NCBI GenBank assembly: GCA_030549335.1
Contig: CM060194.1
Span: forward strand, 40,193,171 to 40,257,170
Source of the DNA: Pontederia crassipes
Taxonomy: Eukaryota; Streptophyta; Magnoliopsida; Commelinales; Pontederiaceae
Reading direction: 5' to 3'
Length of the DNA stretch: 64,000 nucleotides
A model generated the notes under the pieces. It did no database searches. It saw only the letters and a list, made by a program, of their open reading frames with translations, and was not told where the DNA came from. How positions within the stretch are numbered: position 1 is the stretch's first letter; each line of letters starts with the position of its first letter. Both the position numbers and the translations under genes were made by a program. Shown here one piece after another: positions 35,924-48,931 of the stretch.

Positions 35924-36386
35924 AACTCGTTTTTCTTTTCTATCAATAAAGTTAATTGCAGTGTGTTAAATCCTCTGTTTACTGCTCTATGTGAACTTTT
36001 TTTTCCATTTGAAATGAGATTGAATTTAAGTAATTGTCAATCAGAAAACACTTCTGGGTGTTTGGAAAATGCAATTTTAAATGTTTTCTATTAGATTCTA
36101 TAAAGAAATTCAATCCGAAAGCTCAGCAAGAGATTATTTGTTTTCTCTGCTCGATTAAAATTGTCTTAACGTCTGCCGTGAGGTATTAATCTGACATGTA
36201 CAGTTCAAATCCTACTGTAGAAATTATATAATTTAATCTCATCCATATTGATTATCATGACAAATCTTAGCTACAAATCTCCTTTAATCTATAAGATCTC
36301 AGCTGTACGTCTTAGATTAAGAATAATCCCTTGGAACCGTTTGGCGAGTGTAGAATATTTAATTATTTCATATAATATAACTAAAT

Positions 36387-36634
36387 ACTCGTAGAATAGA
36401 ATCAATATCTTATTTCGGTCAACATTTCGAAATTATAAAATCGCGTAAAAAGTCGTGAAAACTATTATACATATTTTTCTAAATTATCGTATTCCTTTCA
36501 AATGATGGAGTATCGATATCATGTAGTCTTTTTTTTTAAATTTTTTAACTTGTTAATATTTCCTATTTTAATATAATAAAAATAAAATTTTATTCTGCGA
36601 TAAGAGAAATATTTTTTTCTTTAAATATAGCCCG
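36387..36634 (+). repeat. Direct repeat, copy A (about 250 bp)
   Basis: Begins ACTCGTAGAATAGAATCAAT and runs through AAAAAGTCGTGAAAACTATT and CCTTTCAAATGATGGAGTAT to ATATAGCCCG. Copy B lies 595 bp downstream in the same orientation. Confidence 0.85.
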
Positions 36635-36981
36635 CATTTTTTTGAAAATGAAATGCATTTCTATTAAGAGGGGGGTGGGTACAAAATGGCGATGCTCGCC
36701 TCCAAAAAATAAATGGCGATGCTCGCCTCCAAAAAAATCTTGGAATCCGCATGAATCTTTATCCGCCGAAGCCTGCACTTGTGACACTCATTGAGGCCTG
36801 AAAGAATACCCCATGCCTCCCCAGCTCGACGGCAGAAGTCCTCCTGCTGCGATTAGTACTTGCAAAAAGAGTTAATGTGTAAAAGGTATCCAGTTTTTAA
36901 TGTCCTATTTTATACCCACCGCGTCCTTCCCCCACTCCGTTAGAAAAGCATGTGGGACTATTGTTATCTACAACTCTCCCC
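36635..36981. other. Segment between direct repeats
   Basis: Contains a short internal duplication (AAATGGCGATGCTCGCCTCC twice at about 36,684 and 36,711) and the GCATGTGGGACTATT word also found before the transporter pseudogene. No gene seen. Confidence 0.5.
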
Positions 36982-37238
36982 ACTCGTAGAATAGAATCAA
37001 TATCCTATTTCGATCAACACTTAAAATTATAAAATCGCCTAAAAAGTCATGAAAACTATTATACATATTTTTTAAATTATCGTATTCCTTTCAAATGATG
37101 GAATATCAATATCATGTAGTTTTTTTGTTTTTTTTTTAAATTTTTAACTTCTTAATATTTCGTATTTTAATAGAATAAACATAAAATTTAATTCCGGGAT
37201 AAGAAAAATATTTTTTTTTGTTCTTTCAATATAGTCCG
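36982..37238 (+). repeat. Direct repeat, copy B (about 257 bp)
   Basis: Matches copy A with scattered substitutions and small poly-T/poly-A length changes. Either two LTR/element copies or a local duplication. Confidence 0.85.
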
Positions 37239-38764
37239 AGTTCAAACGTCCATTAGATTTTAATCAACTTTTAATCGGATCCGTTGATTCTAAATGTAAA
37301 AACAAAAAACTCACATGGCCTTCTTTTGTCAGCCCAATTGTTTTTTTGTTAATCATTATCGCAAATTTGCTTTAGAAATATTTTATATTCATGGAATCAT
37401 GATATGAATATTTTCATAGAAAATTTTATTCTTTTAAATATCTTAATTATTAATTTATGTTAATATTATGTAGTTATATTTACTAAGTGCGTGACATATA
37501 GTTTTATTTTAATAATATCGTGTCTTTATCTTTCATAAATATCAAGTATTTGATATCGCAAATAACATCATTTAGTATAATATATGAACTCAAATATTTC
37601 AACTATTCTTAAAACATGTAAACTTGAAACATATAAATTATTGGTTTTTATGGTTACCTTATATTAAATGATATAGTAACCATGGGATATTTTAGTTCAT
37701 TTCAATAGCATCTCATCATAAATTTTAATTAAATGCCATTTCTTTTTACATAATTATCATCATCAAATTAATTGCAAGCCTAGTAGTGTGATTTCTTTCT
37801 CATGCATTAAATTTCATGTCAAAATAGTAATGGGTTTGATTGCAATGCAGGGGTCACTACCGTGCAACGAAGGTAACATCAAATTTAACTTTGATATCAA
37901 CTCCGTGATCTAGTGAAAAAATAAAACTACTAATGCAGGGCTAATGTCATTTTTTAATAATATACAGATAGATTTTGTTTAGTCCTGATTATATAAATGC
38001 TTATTTGCTTTTTTTTATTTGTACTAACCCAGAATATAGATGTAAATTTCTTGGAAACAACACGCAATACATCTGAATTCACTTGTTGACCAAAAAATAA
38101 TTAAAAGTTAAAAAATGTTTCTGCCTCTTTCAGAAAGGAAAAAAGTTTCAGAACATAATTACGACCTCGGTGAGACTGAAAAGAACATGTAAATGTTTTT
38201 TTCCCAACATATTATACTTTTAGATATAAAAATTAATCCTAAGAGCCATTTTAACTCAGCATTTTTACGAAAAAAAATCCGCAAAACAAATTGTTTAAGT
38301 CTTTTCCCATTCTTGGGTTAAATTTTCTTCCATTTTTTTTTAACACAAATTCTCCAAGCTTCTTTCGAAATGTATCTCAAGAAACATACGAAATTATTCT
38401 TATCTTTTAATCTTTGCAAGTTCTAAGCTGATAGGCATCTCATAATTGGAGTAAATGCCTGCAATTTTCTTATAAGACGAGAATATGTCGAACAATTAAG
38501 TTGACAACGATATCCTTATTATGCTAATATACATGGATCTCGGTCATGATACACAAAAAAAAAACGAAAACTAAATCCTCAAAGGACAAACAAAAGTGTC
38601 AGATATACACTTGATCTCTCCAAACCAAATGGACATAACTCGCCCCATAAGGTAAGAGGAATGGAGAACACAAGAAAATGTTCTTGAACTCATAATATAC
38701 AATCACATAGCTGCAAATTAGCCTCATAGCTGCAAATTAACCTTAAGCTGCTGGAAATGCTCAT
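37239..38764. other. AT-rich intergenic DNA and SULTR4 3' flank
   Basis: No gene seen. The right few hundred bases (38,540-38,764) should hold the 3' untranslated region of the sulfate transporter on the minus strand. Confidence 0.5.
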
Positions 38765-41700
38765 TTAGACGTCGTTCTGGGACAATAAGGGTTCGGTCTC
38801 CGGTAAAGTGTCGTCTGTCCCTTCTTGCTTCCACAGATTCTTCAAGAAACTTAGCTGTCTCTTGGGAGTTTGGTCACCCACCTTCGGCGACGTCCCAGAC
38901 AAGTTTTGCACATGCTGAAGGCAAACTTGGACGGCGTCGTGCACCCTGACGAAGCACCACTCTCTGCCAATAAGATCTATTAGACCAGATCTGGAAAGCA
39001 AGAGATGAACTCCCCGGTTTGGGTTGGCAATTGCAATCTGCATCACAAAAGCTACTGAGATGCAGTCATCTTAATGTTTCTGAACAAGTCTACTGTATGT
39101 TACAGGAACCTGAATGTTTCGAGACTTGTATTCTTGATGCAAGTCCTTGAGAGCTTGAACCGCACTAGAGTCTATATATGTTACAGCTGCAGAACTTTGA
39201 GTATTAATATTAAGAACTAAGAAATAAAGATAATGTTTGTTTGATTTCTTCAATATGGTTTCAGGATATTCTGTTGCATGCTATCGCTACTAAACTGTTA
39301 TGTTCTTGCTCAATTCTTTCTGGCACAAACATAAGTAGACAATTTCAAATTCATGCTACAGAATTTATATGGCGTGGAATAAATGAAATTAAAATACTCT
39401 ATAATTATCGAAATAAATAAACATAATGAACTTTCTTTGTATTTCTGGAACTTCAAAATTGTTGAAGTACAGACAAGTTTAAGGGGAAACATGATGTTTT
39501 GCGGCATATCATGCCCAATTTTTTTGTGGCAAACCTTTATTTTTCACTTCTCTTTGACCTATTGGATTAAAAAAATCAAATGGGATATAGTTAGGCCAGT
39601 TTTTCAGTTAAACAATTGTTGCAATGGTAACAACAACAACAAAGCCTTATCCCACTAGGTGGGGTCGGCTACATGGATCATACGACTTCGTTGATTCATG
39701 TTCATGAGATTCGACAGGAATGCTGTAAGCACAGATTCAAGATTTATGTTATAATTTTATTGTAAGCAACAACTAAATGAGATTTAGAGGGGAACTGAAC
39801 AAAAACTTACGTGACATTTCAATTATTACAAAGTATATCCTTCCAACATCAGGTCCGCGAGTCACAATTCCAGAATGACTCATTTCACTTCCAGCATGGA
39901 TCAGTTCATACTCACGTAATCTGATTAGTGGTCGCAAGCTGATTATTATTTTTTCAGACCAAAAAGACTAGTCTAACGAAGGATAAATTTATGTCAAATT
40001 AGTTCCATAAATTCTAATGGATTGCGGGGCAATCTTAGAAAAATTGATGGAATACCTGTCCTTGATGTAACTTATATTTGCAAAATAAATTGGTGCATCA
40101 ATTCGTACAACAACTATTCCGTTGTATGCATATGCTTCAGGATATTGGAGGATGTTCCTGTAAATAGTAGTTCCAGGCAGGCGTCCAAGTACGGCTGTGA
40201 CGAAAAAAAAATCATCCAAACATAGGTAACAGAGATTATGGCTAGAAAATGAAAAAAAGACAGAGCTGTCATTGTGTTCATCTAGTACCACAGCTGAACC
40301 ATGTCCTACCTAAAATACTGCAAAACTACCAGTGTCATGAAAGAAATGATAATTATGATCTAGATTCTAAGATCTTTGAAAAGCAAATAAACTCAGTAAT
40401 AGAATGATGTTCTTTGCAGATATCCTTTTTAGCATATTCCTGATGAAGAGAATGTCTCGCAGGAATGTCAGTTTTTTAAATAGAACTAGTCATTTCAGTA
40501 TCAGATAACTGATGAAAAATGAGCGGAAGAAGAAAATTGTTCATTCAGATGATCTCCTTAGGAGAAGAAAAAGAATTCACAATGCATATAACATTGCATG
40601 GTAATTTAGAAGTTCCACAACAATCACTCACCTATATGAGGATTCGCTGATTCATGTATGACAAATGCAAGTGAGAAGGCAACCTACACAATAAAACTTC
40701 CATGTTTAATGAATTAATCTGCATAATTTTTATGCTCAATGAAGGCCAATATGCTCTGATTCCAAATTGTGAACCCCGACAACACAAATATCAAATGTAA
40801 AGGCCAATATATATTTTGTTAAGCACCCTCAATTGAGAAATCACTATGGCACAACCATATCAGATGTTGAATAGTGAGTATACAGCCATGACCTCCGACA
40901 AAAATCAATATAATTGTATATGTTTCACTTGAGACTATATACTACACTACCACATTGCTTTTAAACTGGAGTATGACATGATACTTGCTGAGAGTCATGT
41001 CTAAGTAATCATGTATTTCTATGCTACCAATACAATATCAGTATTGATTTTCACCAAAATGATAAAAAAAACTATGGGTTACTTGGCATGGTCAATAAGT
41101 AATCCTCGACAATGAGTCAAAATGTTGTAGCATCAAATCTGTGAGGGAGAGGGACTGGGTCGCTGTGCCCCTCCTCTCTTGTTTGTACATTACAGAGGAT
41201 AGAGGAGGGGCAGGAGGGGCCCGATGGGCCCCCTCTCTCCCTCAAATCTGGTGGTGAGGGGCTGCCGCCGCCTTCCACCTCCATCCTCTGGCCACGCGAA
41301 GGGCATCATCACCATGAAGGGGTTGCTGTGCATTTTTTTCCCACTTTTTTATTTCTCTATTATTTTTTATGTTGATGTGGAGGAAAGAGAAAATGTTGAC
41401 ATGTCAGCTGTTTAATCGGTAAACTGTCTATCATCAGTTAAGATGACCACAAATGCAAGATTGAGAAAGTTAGATGACTTTTGAGTTAGAAATAAAGTTT
41501 AGTGAACATGTTGAGAATGAGTGTAAAGTTGGTTACTCATCAATGATACGAAAAGAATAACAACAACATATAAAGAATGCAAAATACTTCTGTACCCCAA
41601 TGAGAACACCAATCTCAATGCCAAAAAGCAATGTTGTAACAAAGGTTATGGTCCAGAGAAGAAAATCTTTCTTATCGACGCGCCACAAGAAAATTGCTTC

Positions 41701-44700
41701 ATCATAGTCCACCTATCATGACAATGTTTACATGTTAGAAAGTCCTCTCAGATACATACAACAGATTATATGAGTAAGAGGAAGTTCAAAGTTCTAGAAA
41801 GAAATGTGCAAGTAGTAACCATTAAAGAAAGGAGAAAAAAACTTGCACTGAAGTTCTCACCAGCCCCATAACAGCTGATATCACAATTGCAGCAAGTGCA
41901 CACTGAAAATAAGTAGAATTACTGTAAGCAAGTTTTTTAATCGGAATATTCTTGAAGTGAAATCAGAGATTGATGATGTTCCAAAAAGTTTAGATATATA
42001 TAGACCTGGGGTATCTCAGTGAAAAGTGGAGTCAAGAACAAAAGAGCACATGTCATTATAATTCCCATTATGATTCCAGATAATCCTGTTTGAGCTCCAC
42101 TTTCATGATTTACAGCTGATCTTGAGAAAGAACCTGCTTGACATTATTAAATGGTTATCCAATAAAACTAAGAAGTACAAGATCTCGATATATATTATAA
42201 ATAGTAATCACTAGAGAACAATAAGGATCATACCAGTTGTAGGGTATGCAGAGAAGAGTGAACCAAAAATATTAGCCACACCAAGACCAAATAGCTGGAA
42301 AAAGTATAAGGATGAGACACATAAAAGAAATCCTGAAATTTAATTATCCAGTTATGAATATCGCTGTGATATTGCAAACTTGCACAAATATCTCTACCAA
42401 AATTACATATGGTCATCATTTTTAAGTATTTAACTGACCACACATGTTCATCATGCGCACTGATGGGCCAAATATAATCTAGTAAAGGCACGTGATAATG
42501 CCAAAATCCTGACTAATGCATTGGTGAATAAGATCAAAAGGGTTAGGATTATTATAAAAGACTCAATCTATTACATTTAAAAGTGAACTATTTCCTAAAA
42601 AGTCCATTATGTTAAACTACAAGAATCGGAGAATCCAAGCATGATTTTACCTCCTGATTTGAATCCAATTCATATCCATTTTTTGCTGCCAATGCTTTAG
42701 CAATCCCCACAGATTCCTTCATGATCCCAATGTCAATGTTAGATGTTATTGTAGAAAGCTGAGGATTGAAATTGCAAACTTTACTTACCAAAATGGCCAC
42801 CCCTGTTATGAGAACTGCTGTTGAAATTAGAGATGTTGCATGCTCAAATCCTCTAGGAATGGAGAACTTTGGGAGACCTTGAGGTATCTCACCAACCTGT
42901 ATAGAACATGAGTTTATAAACTTCATGTTGCATGACACTGAACAGAAAAATGGGAAAGTTTGCATGACATTATGTATAATAACAGTAGAAAATTTGATTC
43001 TTATAAAAGATACCGGTTCAGAAAAGAGGATTTTATAGGTTGAACATTATCAGATGAAATCATGTAAAGGAGGAATATTATGTGCAATGTTTCTATATAA
43101 GATTATGTTGCTAAGAAACAGCTAACGGAAATTTTCTAGCTTCTTCCTTTTCCAGGGCAAAATTTTGTTGACCCACACTTTAGGACGGAAGTAGTGGCAT
43201 GGAGCCTGATCAGTACATAATGCATCTGCAAGCAAGTTCTATGAGAAAAGTCAAAATGTTTATCCAAAAGAAAAAACATTTGTACAGACTCTTATTAAAT
43301 CAATTCATCTCATCTATTTGTTGAGAGAAAATGCATATCATCTATTGTAGTCTCATCTCTTCTCATAGTGGGTAAGCAGATCCAAAATCAAACTTATCTA
43401 GGTAGCTTTGACAGTTGTAGTAATTCTTATCAGTTTTGTTCCTTTTGGGAAAGAAAGTATCAACCATACATTTAATGGAAACATCATTAATATAAACACC
43501 ATTATGGCATTTCTTCACTTAAGAATCAATTTGCAATACGGGGATACCATTTAACACATACAACATCAAAAGTAAAGCACATAAGTGATACTTCAATTGA
43601 GCATATCTCACCACTGATATTGAAGATGGATGAAAGATTTTGACAAATAATAAACCAAGTACAACTGCTGTAAGGGGTCCAGCTGCTCTAAAACCACGTA
43701 GCTTCTTACTTGATTTCCCCTATGACATTTCAGAACGTGCAAAGAAATTATTTTTAATATTAATAATTTCAGAGATGCAGATATCACAAAATGATTCAAT
43801 GAAATATCATACCAGGTGCTTCATGACAAGGAGAATTGCAAGAAAAATGGATCCCATTACAAAGGGAGGCCATGAAAACTACAAAAAGAAACTGTCATAT
43901 ATTATGGGTGAAAGAGAGTGACAGTAGAGTGATATCATGAACTAAGCTATCACATAGCATGTGAAAAAAAAGATGAACACTTGTCTTAAATGACAGAATA
44001 ATGATACTAGGTTTTTTTGAGAGAGAATAACAATAATAGGTAAGAAAGGAAAAAACTTTCTGGCTCAAAAAGAGTAAAAACCACTAACAAAGAGAGGCAC
44101 AACTACAAAGAACATGTAATGTCACTCTTGTAATAGTTTGCTGCCATTCTTCATTATGGAACATGATTTGCAACTTCAAATGCTAAACATAGCACGACTA
44201 CCAAGATCGTTTCGTGCATGCTCAGAAGTATAATTTATGAAAAGAAGTGTACTTCAACTCATTCGCACAGCTCTCTCTCTCAAAAAAAAAAACTCATGCA
44301 TACAGAAGCGAAATATACTGACAATTATCAGAAACAAAAAGAAAATGATTTAAACAAGGGAAAAATAGGGCAAAAAACATACATCACCAGCTCCAGCTAT
44401 CATGCTCCTAATTAATGGTATTATTTTGCTGCTGCGGACTATGCTATATCCTAAGAAGTATTTGGCTTGAGACAATCCGATTACAATGGCTGAAGCAGTG
44501 GTGAAGCCAGATATTACGGAGTGGCTAATGAAGCGGATTAGCCACCCAAGCCTGCGGAAGTGCTATATGTTAGAAAACTTGAACAGAATGCCTAAATTTT
44601 TGTGTTGAAAATAAGATATCACATATAAGTCACTGCCTGGAGTCATTGTAAGAAGAAATATTGAAATAGATGCACTGTAAGATTTTAGGTTTCCATAGAC

Positions 44701-46505
44701 TAATAAGTGAATGCATAAGAATTTAGCAGATATGTGTGGAATGGCAGTCCTTTGTCACTAAAAAGTAAAAACATAATTTAACAAGATATAACCAAATATT
44801 TTTTATGCTCGCTGCAGATCGTCATATTAAAATGAGTTATAAAGTTTCTGACAGATGTAATTGGTACAAGTTACAGTAGGAAGTAATGCAAGACACCATG
44901 ATGTGCATCTTGAAGACATGTCACATGCAATAAGTAATATTATTTCAACCAGTCAACAACAATTATCATAAAATATTATTAAAATGAGTTATACCTGATG
45001 TGCATATTGTTGTTGTTGTTGTTGTATTTCAACCAGTCAACAGAAGCATAAAATATTCCCAATAAGATATTAGGTAGCACTAACTAAAATTTGTGAAGTT
45101 CACACACAATTATCATAATCAGGTATAACTCTTGTGAAAAATAAATAAGAATTCCTCTCAGAAAAGATTAATCAGAAAACAAGAAAAATGGTAATTACCT
45201 TAGTAAGCCCATGAGACATTCCAAAATCCCAACCATGAGGGCTAGTAAAATGGCTAGCTCTGTGTACAACTCATTAGAAGGATCGACAATACTACCCAGG
45301 ACATTGGACACCAAGAGGGAGACTAAAGCCACTGGACCAATTGCAAGTTGACGTGAGGATCCAAATATACTATACATAAATATTGGCACAAAGCCAGAAT
45401 CTGAGCAAAAAAAGGTGGTCTTAGAAACCATAGAATTATAGTTCAAGGAGACAAAAAGAATGAATCTTTTTGTGGAAGAAAACAGAAAAGGGTGTGGATC
45501 ACACCACTAACAGAAGAATAAACGTATAAGGATATACTCACAAAGACCATATATAGGATGAAGCCCAGCCAGTTTCGCGTATGACATTGCCTATAGTTGC
45601 AAATTATTTCAGTGAAAGGTGTCCATACTCCAGAAAGCAAGTAACCTACTAAAAGAAAATGAATGTCTGCAAAGTAGATCTCTACTTAAAAGCATGCATT
45701 CTTGATTCCACTTGTTCAACTTGAATTGCCACAGTCATTGCTATAACCAAAAAGACTTGTGCTTCAAGATCAATTCATGAGTAACTTCTATCAGAACAGC
45801 AAACAAGATATAACAAGATAGATAAGTTTGTAACCAAAATTAAGCTGTGTATCAAACAAAGAAAGGCCAACATTCTGAGTATTGGTGTGAGATTAAGCCG
45901 ATGCTTGTTGAGAAAATAGCATTAAAAGTGTAAGCTCAATTTATTGTTTTTCTATCACCTGTACACAATTTTTGCAAACAAATTTAACACAAGCTAACTA
46001 GTGGTGCAGGAAAGTTACTCAGCATGCATTTAACTATTTCAGAGACAATCGTAAATCTAAATTTCTCTGTAGGGGAGGAGGAGGAGGGGGAGGAGTTGGA
46101 GGGAACCTGGGGTACGAGCATGACACCGACGGTGATTCCGGCCATGAGATCGGCCTGGAGAGACTCCCTCCACTTGTACGTTCGCATCCACCGCGTGCAG
46201 GGGAAGAGGAGCTCCCCCCACTCTCGGGGAGACATGCTCCGGGCCCTCGCGACCAACCGGACGCCGAACGCCTTCGCCGGCGATGGGGACAACGTCGTCG
46301 TCGGCGACGGGTGCTGTAAAGGAATCACCCTCACCGCTCGGCTTCCCCCGCCGCTACTGAGGCTTCCGTTGCTCGCCACACGCAGCATCTCGCCGGGCGC
46401 TTCCATTACGGTCGTCGGCGAGGAGGGAGGGGACCGCGTGGTCTCCTTTGGTTTGGTGGCTCTGGTCCGCCAATGGCGCGCCCAAACCGAATCAGAGCGC
46501 TCCAA
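38765..46505 (-). CDS. SULTR4: Sulfate transporter, SULTR4 type (vacuolar sulfate exporter), 17 exons
   Basis: SLC26/SulP transporter with a C-terminal STAS domain; in Arabidopsis SULTR4 proteins release sulfate from the vacuole. Exons (minus): 46505-46107, 45590-45542, 45400-45199, 44551-44383, 43878-43813, 43719-43612, 42896-42789, 42716-42651, 42294-42234, 42133-42006, 41902-41861, 41712-41596, 40683-40632, 40194-40056, 39920-39811, 39186-39110, 39037-38765. They total 2,166 bp, divisible by three. Key blocks: [120 protein letters not shown], and [19 protein letters not shown]. All introns seen are GT-AG. In-frame ATGs at 46,505 (721 aa) and 46,406 (688 aa); the second matches the usual family length (about 685 aa) and is likelier. 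The 5' region is GC-rich and could encode a transit or sorting peptide. SINE-like DNA sits in the intron at 39.6 kb. Confidence 0.93.
39628..39712. mobile_element. SINE-like fragment in a SULTR4 intron
   Basis: AACAACAACAACAAAGCC, then TTATCCCACTAGGTGGGGTC and GGCTACATGGATCAT. This block with an (AAC)n end is a very widespread plant short interspersed repeat. Only part is present. A plain (TTG)5-6 tract with flanking 17-bp direct repeats at 44.94-45.04 kb, in another intron of the gene, may be a tail of a related copy. Confidence 0.6.
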
Positions 46506-47531
46506 AGGGTGTTTATTTGCGGCCCTTTATTATTTGTATTTTATTATTATTATTATTGCGCGGTGGTGATTGGATTTCGATCGGACGGCAGGGAGGCGAG
46601 CCGTCAAGTAGCCGCGTACATCAATGGCGTTTAGAAGTACGTGGACACGATTCAATCAGACGCATAAATTTTGGAACGGGGTGAAAAGTCGATGGATTCA
46701 AACCAACCAGATCTCGTGGGATCAGAGTCGTGTTTTGATACTTAGGAAAAAAACAAAAGAAGAAAAGGCACTACTTACCATGGGATCTACATCATATTTA
46801 TAAATTTAAAAGCTTGAAAAAAATAGATAATGAAGAAAAAACATTAAGTAATATGACAAGTCAATATTATATTTGTGCGAAATAAAATTAATCAACAAGT
46901 TATTACTAATTAAATGGATGCAAAATACTGAAGAAACCAAACATATCGTAATTATTTTTTGGATGGCTTCTGTCGTGACGCTTTAGACCATACGCTTATT
47001 TTCTTGCTTTTTGTCCCCCGTCTCTGTCAGAATCAAACAAGGTACCAGAAAATTCCCGGCCAAACCATAGAATTATTTTTACTTATACGATATCGTATCT
47101 TTTTTTTTGTATTTTCACATTATTCTTCGATATTACTTATGTCTGTTCAGAGCAACACGATGCAATAGTTTTAGAGTGCGATTAGAGACAATTTCAGTGG
47201 ATTTCGATGCCCCTTTAATTCTACCCCTGTCACTCAAAAAAGTTATCACTATATTTGAAATACCACAAAGAAGAAAAATTAGGTGCGACGTTACTTTCGA
47301 GCATCAGGTTCATCGACTCATTCGTACCGATGGGTTTAATCGTGATGGTCGCTGTTGGAAAAGTAGTTGTATGATCCGATCAAATCCTTTTCTTTAACTT
47401 ATCAACTTAATGATTACAACTTGTCCATATTTTATATACTATTACTGCTTAATTGATTTCTACTTACACTTTCATCTTTCCCATTACTGACGAATTGAAA
47501 TTAGATTACACATCATAATATCATATCACTA
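46506..47531. other. Upstream region of SULTR4 and intergenic DNA
   Basis: 46,506-46,620 is probable 5' leader/promoter, containing a (TTATTA)n tract at about 46,541. Beyond it I see no gene. Confidence 0.4.
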
Positions 47532-47541
47532 GTTGAAATCA

Positions 47542-48310
47542 TGGTTGTTTGGACCGGACCGGACCGGCCGGTCCGACCGGTCCAACCGTCGACCACCACT
47601 CTGGGCGGGTTTGGTTCGACCCCAAAATCGGATTAGGATTCAGACCGTTTCGAACCGGTCAAGACCGGTCAAAACCCGCCTAAAACCGGGTTGAACCGTT
47701 GAACCGGCGGTTTTGCAAGAATCGGCCAGTCCAAAAATTGAAAATATCTTGAAATAATGTGGACACTGAGTTTTGAACTCAAGACCTCCTGAAACCAACT
47801 TATGTGTATATACCACTGTGCTATATTTATTTATCTGAATGCCAAGTTATTTTATATTATACAATGGTTATCATCAGTCATTTATATAATTATTTTGTTT
47901 GATAAGAAATTTTATAATATTTTAAATGTCAAAAATTAAATATGAAAAGATTAGTTACCTAATTAAATTAAAAAATAGAAACTACAATAATCTTTCTAGT
48001 TTAAGTAAAGTTAAATTTGAGAAAATGAATTTGTAAATTGTAATTGAATATATTAAAATCACATAAAACTCATATCAATAGTTAAATATGTCACATTTGG
48101 TTTTTTAATTTTAATTAAAATGATTTAATCATATGTACTTTGTTGTAGAAATATATTAATTATTGATAAGAATATATAAGTATTACAATTTATCTTTTTA
48201 TATTATTTTATTAATATCCGGTTCGACCGTCCGGGTTAACCGGTTCGACCGGTCCAACCTGACCCGGAGACTTACTCGGGTCGACGTCCGGTCCGGGTCT
48301 TACAACATTG
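47542..48310. mobile_element. MULE-like non-autonomous element with 10-bp target duplication
   Basis: GTTGAAATCA occurs exactly at 47,532-47,541 and 48,311-48,320, the 9-11 bp duplication expected of Mutator-like elements. Ends are imperfect inverted repeats rich in GGACCGG: left TGGTTGTTTGGACCGGACCG, right read inward CAATGTTGTAAGACCCGGAC. Both subterminal zones (47,553-47,715 and 48,215-48,300) hold many CCGGTCCGACCGGT-type words, while the centre is AT-rich. No transposase. Confidence 0.65.
47763..47826 (-). other. tRNA-like sequence with A-box and B-box (Pol III promoter-like)
   Basis: Minus strand: TAGCACAGTGGTA (47,823-47,811) resembles a tRNA A-box/D-arm and GAGTTCAAAACTC (47,780-47,768) a B-box/T-arm, about 40 bp apart. 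Between them is GGTTTCAGGAGGTC. The acceptor stem does not pair, so this is not a functional tRNA. It lies inside the MULE-like element. Confidence 0.45.
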
Positions 48311-48320
48311 GTTGAAATCA

Positions 48321-48931
48321 AACGTCTTAATACAATACTATTGTAAATTCTCCTCCTCGGCTGGCTTAACATCTTTGATTCATAAGTTTGAAACCTGTGG
48401 ATCAAATACATTCCATCTGACACGTGACATATTGACTCAAACGAAACCACTCAACTAAAACTTCTGATGCAAACTGCACCACGTAACCAGTAACCACCGA
48501 CAAGCTCTGAGATGTGTACCGATTTCCAACGCAAGGTTACAACCCATCACTTTCGTAATCACACACAGATACGGCAACTAATAATTATGCAAGATCAGGA
48601 TAAGGAATCAACAAAATACGTATGCACGACAAGTACACGTAAATACGAACGTCTCTGAGAACTGTGTTGCAAATCTTTGTTTTCCCCATCAGTGTCAACA
48701 ACACGGAGCAGACATCAATATGCTGCATGTAAAATTAAACAGCACAACAGTATGCTAAGATCCGTAGTTATTGTCCTAAAATAACATGAAATATTGGACT
48801 ACTGGAGTGGTTTGATATGCGAAGTTATCTGTGGTAGATGGTGAAGAATGAAGATGCTACTTAGATATTAGCGAAAGTATGCTGACAAGTCTAATAATAG
48901 TAGTCTGCTCAGGCCGCATAGTAAGCTTTAA
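48321..48931. other. 3' flank of the MTP11 gene
   Basis: No coding frame supported. The right portion should contain the 3' untranslated region of the minus-strand transporter gene. Confidence 0.5.

Noticed and set aside
46024..46684. Plus-strand open frames over the first exon of the sulfate transporter
   Set aside because: They mirror the GC-rich coding exon on the other strand; the minus strand encodes the recognised protein.
47763..47826. A genuine tRNA gene on the minus strand
   Set aside because: A/B boxes are present, but the acceptor stem and a proper anticodon arm do not form; kept only as tRNA-like.
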